A model generated the notes under the pieces. The model made no database searches. It worked only from the letters and a program-made list of their open reading frames with translations, and was not told the DNA's origin. Below, piece by piece: positions 43,435 through 50,566 of a DNA stretch of 64,000 nucleotides. Each line of letters begins with the position of its first letter. Positions within the stretch are counted from its first letter, which is position 1. A program made the translations under genes and the position numbers. Origin of the DNA: Dysgonomonas sp. UBA7710 (lineage in GTDB: Bacteria > Bacteroidota > Bacteroidia > Bacteroidales > Dysgonomonadaceae); NCBI RefSeq assembly GCF_002482385.1, contig NZ_DLFW01000035.1, forward strand, positions 62,001 through 126,000, given 5' to 3'.

Positions 43435-44088
43435 ATGCCATTAAAAATAAATGTACCCTATAGCGATAAAGATGTTGCCAAATCAAAAGGCGCTTTTTGG
43501 GATGTGGAACAAAAAACTTGGTTTGTTCCTGACCATAAGGATATTAATGATTTCTAACAATGGATAGACAAATCAAAAGCATCGGTTATTATAAAATCGC
43601 CTGTATCAATTGCTTTAAATAGTAGTGATTGTTATAAATGTGCAAACAAAACTGCTGTCATATCCTTAGCTTCAAATAATTTTTATTATTTGAGTACTGA
43701 CGACAATGAGGATGAAAAATGGTTTCGAGCGGATGGGTTGTCTTTTTTTAGTATGCCGATATTTATCGAAAATGAACTTGCAGGCAAAATCAATAGATTA
43801 TTTCCAAATTATAAAATTGCGTATTCTAAGACGGCGGAAAGTAGTTATTGGGCAAATCATTGTGAGAATTGTGGAGCTTTGCAAGGCGACTTTTTTCTAC
43901 ATTCAGAACCTGGCGGTGCTTTCTTTCCTTTAGAAATAGAAGAATATGAACAATTAACTTTCATTACTGTTCCCTCCAAATTTGATGTAGAAATAGATGC
44001 TGATTATTCTTGGTTGAGCAATGCTGATGACATTCCTGACTATGCTAAATCAATAACCTACGAAGAATTTTTAGAACAGAAAAAATAA
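43435..44088 (+). pseudogene. DUF5710-domain protein interrupted by a stop codon
   Basis: ATG 43435-43437 opens MPLKINVPYSDKDVAKSKGA, then FWDVEQKTWFVPDHKDINDF, a clear DUF5710 domain. An in-frame TAA at 43555-43557 (codon 41) then interrupts it. The same frame continues without another stop to 44088 and includes CYKC and CENC cysteine pairs, probably a zinc-binding domain. The intact product would be 217 residues. Only a short restart is available downstream. It lies 27 bp after the nuclease gene, so it was probably the last gene of the same cargo. Confidence 0.8.
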
Positions 44089-44091
44089 AAA

Positions 44092-44117
44092 GGGGAATTT
44101 GCCTAAACAAACTCCCC
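44092..44117 (-). terminator. terminator of the parA-traD operon
   Basis: GGGGAaTTTG (44092-44101) pairs with CAAAcTCCCC (44108-44117), one mismatch. On the minus strand it is followed by a T-rich tract. It overlaps the last codons of the traD-like gene. Confidence 0.65.
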
Positions 44118-44738
44118 AATGTCAAAATCACCCAAATCACTTTTCCGCAAGGTGGAAGAACTGGCTTCAGCTTCAGATGAGAGCGTACTATCCAAAAGCT
44201 CGGCAATTTTTCGGGATGCACCCTCAATGGAATTTTCCAGCAGGCTGAATAATTCAGTACCTTGTAATCTTTGAACTATCGCTACCGCTGTTTCTTTTTG
44301 GGATTGTTCCAAATTTTCCTTTTGGAGCAACGCCCCTATAGAGCTTAGTTCATCATAGGTAACCCCCTGGGCAAGACTGTTATCGCCACTGGATATTCCA
44401 TACCTATTCCATTCTTCTTCCTCTTCCTCCCAATCAGGTATATTACTGAAAACTTCGTCCAGCTCTTCCTGCGGAACCTGAATACCTACGTTTTCATTTT
44501 CGTCGTATTCTATGTCTAAATTATCGGGGTTTATCTCCTGTTCCATTATTTGGCTTTCGTTGGCACTGTTTGGCACTGAAAGGCTTCTTACAGGCTTGGG
44601 CTGCCCCATAATATTCGGCAGGTTTGGGTTCACTTTTTCCTGCTTTTGCTTTTGTTCCGACCTTTTTTTAATGACAATCTTGTCCTGCAAAAGCAGAGCA
44701 ATGACTATCAGCAAGCATATCACAATTACTGTTTCCAT
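44103..44738 (-). CDS. conjugal transfer protein TraD-like (DUF4122-like)
   Basis: A 211-residue protein: an N-terminal membrane anchor (VIVICLLIVIALLLQDKIVI), a basic stretch, then an acidic linker (VPQEELDEVFSNIPDWEEEE) and a C-terminal helical domain ending SDLGDFDIGEFV. The position after parA and DUF3408 corresponds to traD in CTnDOT-type elements. A phased GCC array (44552-44584) lies inside its coding sequence just upstream of an in-frame Met at 44546. It is separated from traE by the inserted defence operon. Confidence 0.7.
   Translation of the reverse strand: METVIVICLLIVIALLLQDKIVIKKRSEQKQKQEKVNPNLPNIMGQPKPVRSLSVPNSANESQIMEQEINPDNLDIEYDENENVGIQVPQEELDEVFSNIPDWEEEEEEWNRYGISSGDNSLAQGVTYDELSSIGALLQKENLEQSQKETAVAIVQRLQGTELFSLLENSIEGASRKIAELLDSTLSSEAEASSSTLRKSDLGDFDIGEFV
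44516..44584 (-). promoter_or_regulatory. phased GCC array C inside the traD-like gene
   Basis: GGC triplets on the plus strand start at 44552, 44562, 44572 and 44582, each followed by 7 bases: a perfect fourfold array. The core GGCACTGTTTGGC is 44562-44574. The closest -7-like sequence on the minus strand is TAATTTAG (44523-44516). It would drive a transcript from inside the gene, perhaps for a shorter product starting downstream of 44516. Confidence 0.5.
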
Positions 44739-44741
44739 AGC

Positions 44742-45179
44742 TTATAAAATGGGTTTGTACTTATCATTAAAACTCTTGGTAATTTGCTCGCCAAATTCCT
44801 GAAAATGGTAATCAAGCAAATTGTCTAAGTAGGCGTAAATGGTTATTTTATCTTCGCCTATTACCTGTACGATACGTGTTAGTTTTTCGTGAAAGTCTGG
44901 TCGGATATAAACCGTTTTTCCATCACGGGCATTGGTGTCCGGTCTTCTGAAAAAGATACTTTCATAATCGGTTTCGTTTGCCTTTTTAACCCTGCTTTTT
45001 TCTTTAACCACAGGTTTCTCCTTTGGCAATTCATCGGGCTTTATATCTTGTTTCTCCGGTTTTTCCGCAGGTTCCGGAGGAAGCTGTAACCCGTCCTTTT
45101 TAATGCCGTCCACCATCAGGTTCATCATCAGTTCCTCGTTAATATCCGGCGTGGCTTTTCTTTTATTATCTTTCTCCAT
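44742..45179 (-). CDS. DUF3408 family conjugal transfer protein (TraB/TraC position)
   Basis: A 145-residue protein with a disordered lysine/proline-rich N-terminus and a C-terminal DUF3408-type domain (ARDGKTVYIRPDFHEKLTRI, VIGEDKITIYAYLDNLLDYH) that looks like a ribbon-helix-helix DNA-binding protein. It lies between parA and traD with gaps of 4 and 3 bp, the usual place of TraB/TraC in CTnDOT-like ICEs. It probably assists ParA in partition or stabilisation. Confidence 0.8.
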   Translation of the reverse strand: MEKDNKRKATPDINEELMMNLMVDGIKKDGLQLPPEPAEKPEKQDIKPDELPKEKPVVKEKSRVKKANETDYESIFFRRPDTNARDGKTVYIRPDFHEKLTRIVQVIGEDKITIYAYLDNLLDYHFQEFGEQITKSFNDKYKPIL

Positions 45180-45183
45180 AAGG

Positions 45184-45951
45184 CTACAATTGAATGATTT
45201 TTAAAAACTCGTCTATGAACAGGTCTAACTGACAGGCTTTCATCAAACGTTCATCGGGAGGCATCACGGTAGAGCGGAAAACGGTTTTGCTATCTGCTTC
45301 ACTCTCTTTACGAAAACGGGTGCTGTTCTTGATTTGGCTTTGCATCAGGCTTAACCCCAATTGTTCGATAAGTTGGTTATACACATCATATAAGGGTGTG
45401 CTTTCCCTGCCGTCCACCTGGTTCCAAAACAGGTTAATGGTTTCTATGGAAGTTTCCCCTTTTTTCATAATCACATCCTGTAAAAGCTGTGTGAAAATGA
45501 GCGTACTTTCCATTACCACACGGTCTGCGGTAATGGGCGTGAAAATGTGGTGCATCCCTGCCAGTGCTTTCAGGATGCCTGGTGTGTTCACAGTTCCGGG
45601 CAGGTCAAAGAATATCACATCAACCGGAACCGAAGAAGTGTTTACAAATTCGTGAGCCGCATCCAATACACTATCCGCTTTATGCTGCATAATCGGGTAG
45701 GCTTTTTTGTTGATGGTGGTAAATTGCTTATACGCCAGCTTTTTCAAAGCCTCATTTTCCATTACCATTGCCAAATCCCTCGTCTTCATTTTCATCAGGC
45801 TGTGCTGCGGAAAATCCGCATCAAATACGGCTACATTGTAGCCTAACCGATAGTGCATAGTACTCGCAACAAGCGTTGTAAATGTGCTTTTGCCTACACC
45901 GCCTTTTTGAGAAGAAAAGGCGATAAATGTTGTTTTGTGTTTTGCGTTCAT
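45184..45951 (-). CDS. ParA-family ATPase (TraA position)
   Basis: A 255-residue ParA/MinD-type ATPase. The deviant Walker A is SSQKGGVGKSTFTTL (near residues 13-27), followed by VAVFDADFPQHSLMKM and VIFFDLPGTVNTPG (Walker B region). It heads the parA-DUF3408-traD operon, which in CTnDOT-like elements is traA-B-D. A role in element partition or in positioning the transfer machine is inferred. Upstream lie a 700-bp control region with CAGGT repeats, array D and the candidate oriT. Confidence 0.9.
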   Translation of the reverse strand: MNAKHKTTFIAFSSQKGGVGKSTFTTLVASTMHYRLGYNVAVFDADFPQHSLMKMKTRDLAMVMENEALKKLAYKQFTTINKKAYPIMQHKADSVLDAAHEFVNTSSVPVDVIFFDLPGTVNTPGILKALAGMHHIFTPITADRVVMESTLIFTQLLQDVIMKKGETSIETINLFWNQVDGRESTPLYDVYNQLIEQLGLSLMQSQIKNSTRFRKESEADSKTVFRSTVMPPDERLMKACQLDLFIDEFLKIIQL

Positions 45952-46056
45952 ATTTCTACTTATTTAATTATTTATATATCCAAATACCTATGTCCGTTTA
46001 TCCGCAGTTGGTTATGCACCATTGTATATAGGTTCATAGTCGTGTACAGCAATAGT

Positions 46057-46333
46057 CAGGTAAGCGAGTATGCGGCGAGTTATCTATATACCCCAATACG
46101 CATTTATGTCCGTAGGCAGGTACGCAGGTTCTTACCAATATACCTGCTTGCTTAGGTGCTTAAAACTCTATGTACCTAACCCCATAAACAGGTGCTTCCG
46201 TCTGTACTTTTTCACATCTGCACAACTGCACTTTTTTATATCGGTACTTGCGTAGTTACGCTGTTACCTGCATAGCTATCTATGCCCTTATATCTGTTGA
46301 TAGGCACAAAGAAATGCAGATATATAGGTGCTT
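46057..46333. repeat. clustered CAGGT / AGGTGCTT repeats upstream of parA
   Basis: CAGGT or its complement occurs at 46057, 46117, 46125, 46142, 46189 and 46266, and AGGTGCTT occurs three times (46154, 46190, 46326). Spacing is irregular. The cluster lies in the 5' leader of parA and could be a centromere-like partition site or iterons. No gene is present in 45952-46675. Confidence 0.45.
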
Positions 46334-46376
46334 TCATTAACGTGGCACTGTTTGGCGTTCAAAGGCAGTGTTTGGC
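46307..46376 (-). promoter_or_regulatory. phased GCC array D and -7 box of the parA operon
   Basis: GGC triplets on the plus strand start at 46344, 46354, 46364 and 46374, each followed by 7 bases. The core GGCAGTGTTTGGC is 46364-46376. On the minus strand TTTCTTTG (46314-46307) is a one-mismatch -7 box, 50 bp from the core. This predicts a leader of about 350 nt before parA. Confidence 0.65.
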
Positions 46377-46481
46377 ACTGCCATACATTACAATCCTTTC
46401 GTAAAGAGGGGGTTACTTTGTAAAATGATTTTTATTAACGGATTTATGCAAAAGTCTTTTCACAAATCGGAGGGTAACGGG

Positions 46482-46611
46482 AACGGCATCGAGCCGTTTT
46501 TCCCTGCTACTTTTAATCCGTCCCGCAGGGCGGATTTTTGTGTTCACCGGAACACGGCAAGTTGTGTTTTGAGCATCTCGGAATGATTTCCGATGCTCAA
46601 AACAACTTGCC
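46482..46611. other. candidate oriT region with strong inverted repeats
   Basis: Just upstream of the relaxosome gene lie three structures: hairpin AACGGC-atcga-GCCGTT (46482-46498), AATCCG-n-CCC-gca-GGGCGGATT (46515-46536), and a long imperfect hairpin 46556-46611 whose arms GGCAAGTTGT and ACAACTTGCC continue into TTTTGAGCATC / GATGCTCAAAA and inner CGGAA / TTCCG. Long inverted repeats adjacent to mob genes are typical of origins of transfer. The nick site cannot be located from sequence alone. Confidence 0.5.
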
Positions 46612-46675
46612 CTTTGCAGGGGCAGAAAACACCTTCCGAAGTCAGGGTTTTGTATGGATTTAAAATGGATTAGTG

Positions 46676-47107
46676 ATGAATGATAATAACAATAAGCAAC
46701 AGAAGAAGACCGGACGCCGCCCGAAAAAAGACCCGGCGAACATCCGATACACGATTTCCTTTAACGAGCAGGAACACGCCCGTTTTCTTGCTCTTTTTGA
46801 CAAATCAGGTATGCAGGTAAAGGCGCATTTTATTACGTCCTGCATCTTTGACAAGACCATAAAGACCATTCAGATTGACAAAGGAACAGTTGATTTTTAT
46901 ATGCGGCTGACCTCTTTTCACAGCCAGTTCCGTTCCATAGGCGTGAACTACAACCAAATTGTAAAGCTGTTGTACAAGAATTTTTCGGAGAAAAAAGCCG
47001 CAGCATTCCTGTACAAACTGGAAAAACAAACGGCTGAAATGGCGATGCTCTGTCAAAAAATCATTCAGATGAGCGAGGAATTTGATGCAAAATACCTCAA
47101 AAAATAG
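46676..47107 (+). CDS. relaxosome accessory protein (MobA/MobC-like)
   Basis: A 143-residue basic protein. The N-terminus KKTGRRPKKDPANIRYTISF is followed by a ribbon-helix-helix-like segment and long helices (FHSQFRSIGVNYNQIVKLLY, the conserved family motif GxNxNQxxK). It would bind oriT and help the relaxase nick DNA. ATG at 46676-46678 is preferred to GTG at 46673. It ends 8 bp before the relaxase gene. Confidence 0.88.
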   Translation: MNDNNNKQQKKTGRRPKKDPANIRYTISFNEQEHARFLALFDKSGMQVKAHFITSCIFDKTIKTIQIDKGTVDFYMRLTSFHSQFRSIGVNYNQIVKLLYKNFSEKKAAAFLYKLEKQTAEMAMLCQKIIQMSEEFDAKYLKK

Positions 47108-47115
47108 CGGTAGAA

Positions 47116-48402
47116 ATGATAGCAAAGATTGGCAGAAGCGGGAATTTATACGGAGCATTGGCGTACAATCAGCTCAAAGTAGAAAATGAAAACGGACAAA
47201 TTTTGTTCGCCAATAAGATAATTGAAACCGCTAACGGGCATTATTCCGTTGCACAATTAGCCCAATCTTTTGCGCCCTATCTGATTGCCAACCGAAATAC
47301 CGAGAAACATACTTTGCATATTTCGCTCAACCCCGACCCGAATGACAAGGTAAGCGATGATAAATTTCGGGAAATAGCAGAGGAATATATGCGTGAAATG
47401 GGTTACGGCGAACAGCCTTTTGTAGTATTCAAACACACCGATATTGACCGCAGCCACATCCATATTGTATCGGTTTGTGTTGATGAGCAGGGCAAAAAAA
47501 TTTCGGATAAGTTCGAGAAAATGCGGTCTATGAACCTGTGCCGGGAGTTGGAAAAAAAACACGGGTTGATACCCGCAACAGATAAAGAGCGCAATCAGAA
47601 TGATAAGGTTTTCCGTCCGGTAGATTATAGGGCAGGCGATGTAAAAAGCCAAATCGCTTCGGTAGTCCGACACCTGCCGAACTATTACCAGTACCAAAGT
47701 TTGGGCGAATACAATGCCTTGCTATCTCTTTTCAATATTACCGCCGAGAAAATCGAAGGAGAATTGCAGGGAAAAATGCAGCAGGGTTTATTGTACATTC
47801 CATTAAATGAAAAAGGCGAAAGAGCCGGGCATCCGTTTAAGGCTTCCCTCTTCGGCAAGGGCGCAGGGCTACCTGCTTTGGAATTGCATTTTGCGAAATG
47901 CAAAACAGCTTTAAAAGACCACCCAAGCAAGCAAACCCTAAAAGCTGCCGCTACCATTGCCCTGAAAACAACGAGCGATGAGCAGGCTTTCAAAAAGCAA
48001 TTGGCTGAACAGGGCATTAACGTAGTGGTACGCCGGAATGATACAGGTCGCATTTACGGAATGACTTTTATAGACCATAATTCTAAAACGGTTTGGAACG
48101 GTTCACGCTTAGCAAAGGAACTTTCTGCCAATGTCTTTAATGATTATTGGAACAATAACATCAAACCGGAGATAAAAGAACCTGCTTTACAGCAACCCAA
48201 AATATCCATATCAAATGATGCGGATCTTCCTGCGGAAGAACCACACCATTTGTTCGATTTCTTAACTACGGAAAAACACGAAGACGGTTTGATTGAAGCA
48301 TTGGGCGGTTTGCTACCCGAAGCCCAGGGCGAGGATTATGAAGAATTGGATTTTGCTAACAAGATGAAGAAGAAACGCAAACGCCAAAGAGGTCAGAAAT
48401 AG
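47116..48402 (+). CDS. relaxase/mobilization nuclease (MobB, Bacteroidota type)
   Basis: A 428-residue relaxase of the MOBP class. The N-terminus IAKIGRSGNLYGALAYNQ includes a candidate catalytic tyrosine. The HISLNPDPNDK and HTDIDRSHIHIVSV (about residues 112-125) segments give the histidine triad HxDxxHxH that binds the metal. It cleaves oriT and pilots the transferred strand. The basic C-terminus ends KKKRKRQRGQ. It is encoded between the accessory protein and the coupling protein. Confidence 0.92.
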   Translation: MIAKIGRSGNLYGALAYNQLKVENENGQILFANKIIETANGHYSVAQLAQSFAPYLIANRNTEKHTLHISLNPDPNDKVSDDKFREIAEEYMREMGYGEQPFVVFKHTDIDRSHIHIVSVCVDEQGKKISDKFEKMRSMNLCRELEKKHGLIPATDKERNQNDKVFRPVDYRAGDVKSQIASVVRHLPNYYQYQSLGEYNALLSLFNITAEKIEGELQGKMQQGLLYIPLNEKGERAGHPFKASLFGKGAGLPALELHFAKCKTALKDHPSKQTLKAAATIALKTTSDEQAFKKQLAEQGINVVVRRNDTGRIYGMTFIDHNSKTVWNGSRLAKELSANVFNDYWNNNIKPEIKEPALQQPKISISNDADLPAEEPHHLFDFLTTEKHEDGLIEALGGLLPEAQGEDYEELDFANKMKKKRKRQRGQK

Positions 48403-48408
48403 TAATCA

Positions 48409-48478
48409 GCCAAATACTGCCACACAACGCCACTGGCTGCCACTTTCTTATAGCCACTCCATAGAGCCTTTAAATTCA
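48409..48478 (+). promoter_or_regulatory. phased GCC array E and -7 box of the coupling-protein gene
   Basis: GCC triplets start at 48409, 48419, 48429 and 48439 on the plus strand, each followed by 7 bases. The core is 48409-48421 in reverse orientation relative to the minus-strand sites, pointing at the plus-strand gene. A -7-like TAAATTCA (48471-48478) begins 50 bp after the core and 33 bp before the ATG. Confidence 0.65.
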
Positions 48479-48503
48479 CGCCCGAACATTAAAACTTAAA
48501 ATA

Positions 48504-50501
48504 ATGCAGGGAGAAGACGATTTAAGAGGGCTTGCCAAGATAATGGCTTTTATGCGGGCAGTCAGTATTCTTTTGGTACTGATGCACCTTTATTGGTTCT
48601 GCTACGGTTTCTTTTTAGAACGTGGGTGGACGTTGGAAGTAATCAACAAAATACTGGGCAATTTCGACAGAACGGCAGGTTTGTTCTCACATACCTTATA
48701 CACCAAAGCATTTGCTTTGGTTTTGTTGGCTTTGAGTTGCTTAGGAACGAAAGGCGTAAAAAATGAGAAGATAACCTGGTCTAAAATTTATGTGGCTTTG
48801 GGGGTAGGCTTTGTGCTGTTTTTTCTTAATACCTCATTATTAAAGCTATCTCCGGCAACAGGCACATTTCTGTATATCCTTACCATCTCTTTAGGTTATA
48901 TCTCCTTATTGATGGCAGGTGTATGGATGAGCCGTTTGCTCCGTACTAACCTTATGGACGACGTTTTCAATAATGAAAACGAGAGCTTCCAACAGGAAAC
49001 CAAGCTGATGGAAAATGAATACTCCGTCAACTTGCCCACCAAATTTTACTACAAGGGCAAATGGAACAACGGTTGGATAAACATCGTAAATCCTTTCAGG
49101 GCATCTATCGTGTTGGGTACTCCGGGTTCAGGAAAATCCTATGCTATCGTAAATAACTACATCAAGCAGCAGATTGAGAAAGGCTTTAGTATGTATATCT
49201 ACGATTTCAAATTCGACGACCTTTCTACCATTGCCTACAATCACTTACTGAAGCATCGCGACAAGTATAAAATTCAGCCGAAATTCTATGTGATAAATTT
49301 TGACGACCCACGCAAGAGCCATCGTTGCAATCCACTCAATCCCGACTTTATGACGGATATTTCCGATGCTTACGAAGCAGCTTATACCATAATGCTGAAC
49401 CTCAACAGGTCCTGGATACAGAAGCAAGGGGATTTTTTCGTGGAAAGCCCAATTATCTTGCTTGCAGCTATTATTTGGTATCTGAAAATCTATGAAAACG
49501 GCAAGTATTGCACATTCCCGCACGCCATTGAATTACTGAATAAAAAGTATTCGGACGTATTCACAATTCTTACCTCATACCCTGATTTAGAGAATTATTT
49601 ATCGCCCTTTATGGATGCTTGGCAAGGCGGCGCACAAGACCAGTTACAGGGGCAAATTGCTTCTGCAAAAATTCCTTTATCAAGAATGATAAGCCCGCAG
49701 CTTTATTGGGTAATGACTGGCGACGACTTCACGCTCGACATCAACAACCCGAACGAGCCGAAGATTTTATGCGTTGGTAACAATCCTGACCGTCAAAATA
49801 TTTACTCCGCAGCTTTGGGTTTGTACAATTCAAGGATTGTAAAACTCATCAATAAAAAAGGGCAGTTAAAGAGTTCGGTTATCATAGATGAGTTGCCCAC
49901 AATTTATTTTAGGGGACTGGATAACCTTATCGCAACGGCGAGAAGTAATAAGGTAGCCGTTTGCCTGGGCTTTCAGGACTTTTCGCAATTAACGAGGGAT
50001 TACGGCGACAAAGAGAGCAAGGTAATACAGAACACGGTTGGTAATATATTCAGTGGTCAGGTGGTTGGAGAAACGGCAAAAAGTTTATCTGAACGCTTCG
50101 GCAAGGTGTTGCAGAAACGCCAAAGTATGACCATTAACAGAAATGATAAATCTACTTCGATATCCACACAGTTAGACAGCCTCATACCTGCATCAAAAAT
50201 CTCAACTTTGACACAAGGTATGTTTGTAGGTTCTGTATCGGATAACTTTGATGAACGTATCGAGCAAAAAATATTTCACGCCGAAATTGTGGTAGATAAT
50301 GAAACAGTTGCTGCCGAAACAAAAGCCTATCAGAAAATACCGGAAATCCTGTCCTTTGTTGATAAGCAGGGTGAAGATAAAATGAAGCAGGAAATTGAAG
50401 CCAATTACAAACAGATAAAATCAGATATACTAAATATTGTTGTAAGTGAAATGGAACGCATCAAGAATGACCCCGATTTACAGCATTTGGTACAGGAGTG
50501 A
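48504..50501 (+). CDS. type IV coupling protein (VirD4/TraG-like, MobC position)
   Basis: A 665-residue coupling ATPase that connects the relaxosome to the secretion channel. Four N-terminal transmembrane helices (about residues 12-155) are followed by Walker A GTPGSGKSYAI near residue 207. A Walker B strand SSVIIDELPTIYFRG lies near residue 458, and the VirD4-type segment LGFQDFSQLTRDYGDKESKV follows. It follows the relaxase gene by 101 bp with its own array E promoter. A bidirectional terminator separates it from the convergent methylase/helicase gene. Confidence 0.93.
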   Translation: MQGEDDLRGLAKIMAFMRAVSILLVLMHLYWFCYGFFLERGWTLEVINKILGNFDRTAGLFSHTLYTKAFALVLLALSCLGTKGVKNEKITWSKIYVALGVGFVLFFLNTSLLKLSPATGTFLYILTISLGYISLLMAGVWMSRLLRTNLMDDVFNNENESFQQETKLMENEYSVNLPTKFYYKGKWNNGWINIVNPFRASIVLGTPGSGKSYAIVNNYIKQQIEKGFSMYIYDFKFDDLSTIAYNHLLKHRDKYKIQPKFYVINFDDPRKSHRCNPLNPDFMTDISDAYEAAYTIMLNLNRSWIQKQGDFFVESPIILLAAIIWYLKIYENGKYCTFPHAIELLNKKYSDVFTILTSYPDLENYLSPFMDAWQGGAQDQLQGQIASAKIPLSRMISPQLYWVMTGDDFTLDINNPNEPKILCVGNNPDRQNIYSAALGLYNSRIVKLINKKGQLKSSVIIDELPTIYFRGLDNLIATARSNKVAVCLGFQDFSQLTRDYGDKESKVIQNTVGNIFSGQVVGETAKSLSERFGKVLQKRQSMTINRNDKSTSISTQLDSLIPASKISTLTQGMFVGSVSDNFDERIEQKIFHAEIVVDNETVAAETKAYQKIPEILSFVDKQGEDKMKQEIEANYKQIKSDILNIVVSEMERIKNDPDLQHLVQE

Positions 50502-50502
50502 T

Positions 50503-50549
50503 AAAATAAAAGGGAAGTCTAACACCGTCTAACACCTCCCTTTTATTTT
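50503..50549. terminator. bidirectional terminator between coupling protein and helicase genes
   Basis: AAAATAAAAGGGA (50503-50515) is a perfect inverted repeat of TCCCTTTTATTTT (50537-50549), with a loop that holds a tandem GTCTAACACC repeat. It serves both convergent genes. Confidence 0.85.
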
Positions 50550-50566
50550 GCCCGTATGCTATATTA

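Noticed and set aside
45952..46672. CRISPR-like array suggested by repeated AGGTGCTT and CAGGT
   Set aside because: Repeats are short and irregularly spaced, with no regular spacers and no cas genes in the window.
48409..48441. Chance recurrence of GCC triplets
   Set aside because: I considered chance, but exact 10-bp spacing over four units recurs at seven sites with a shared 13-bp core, so I kept it as a finding.
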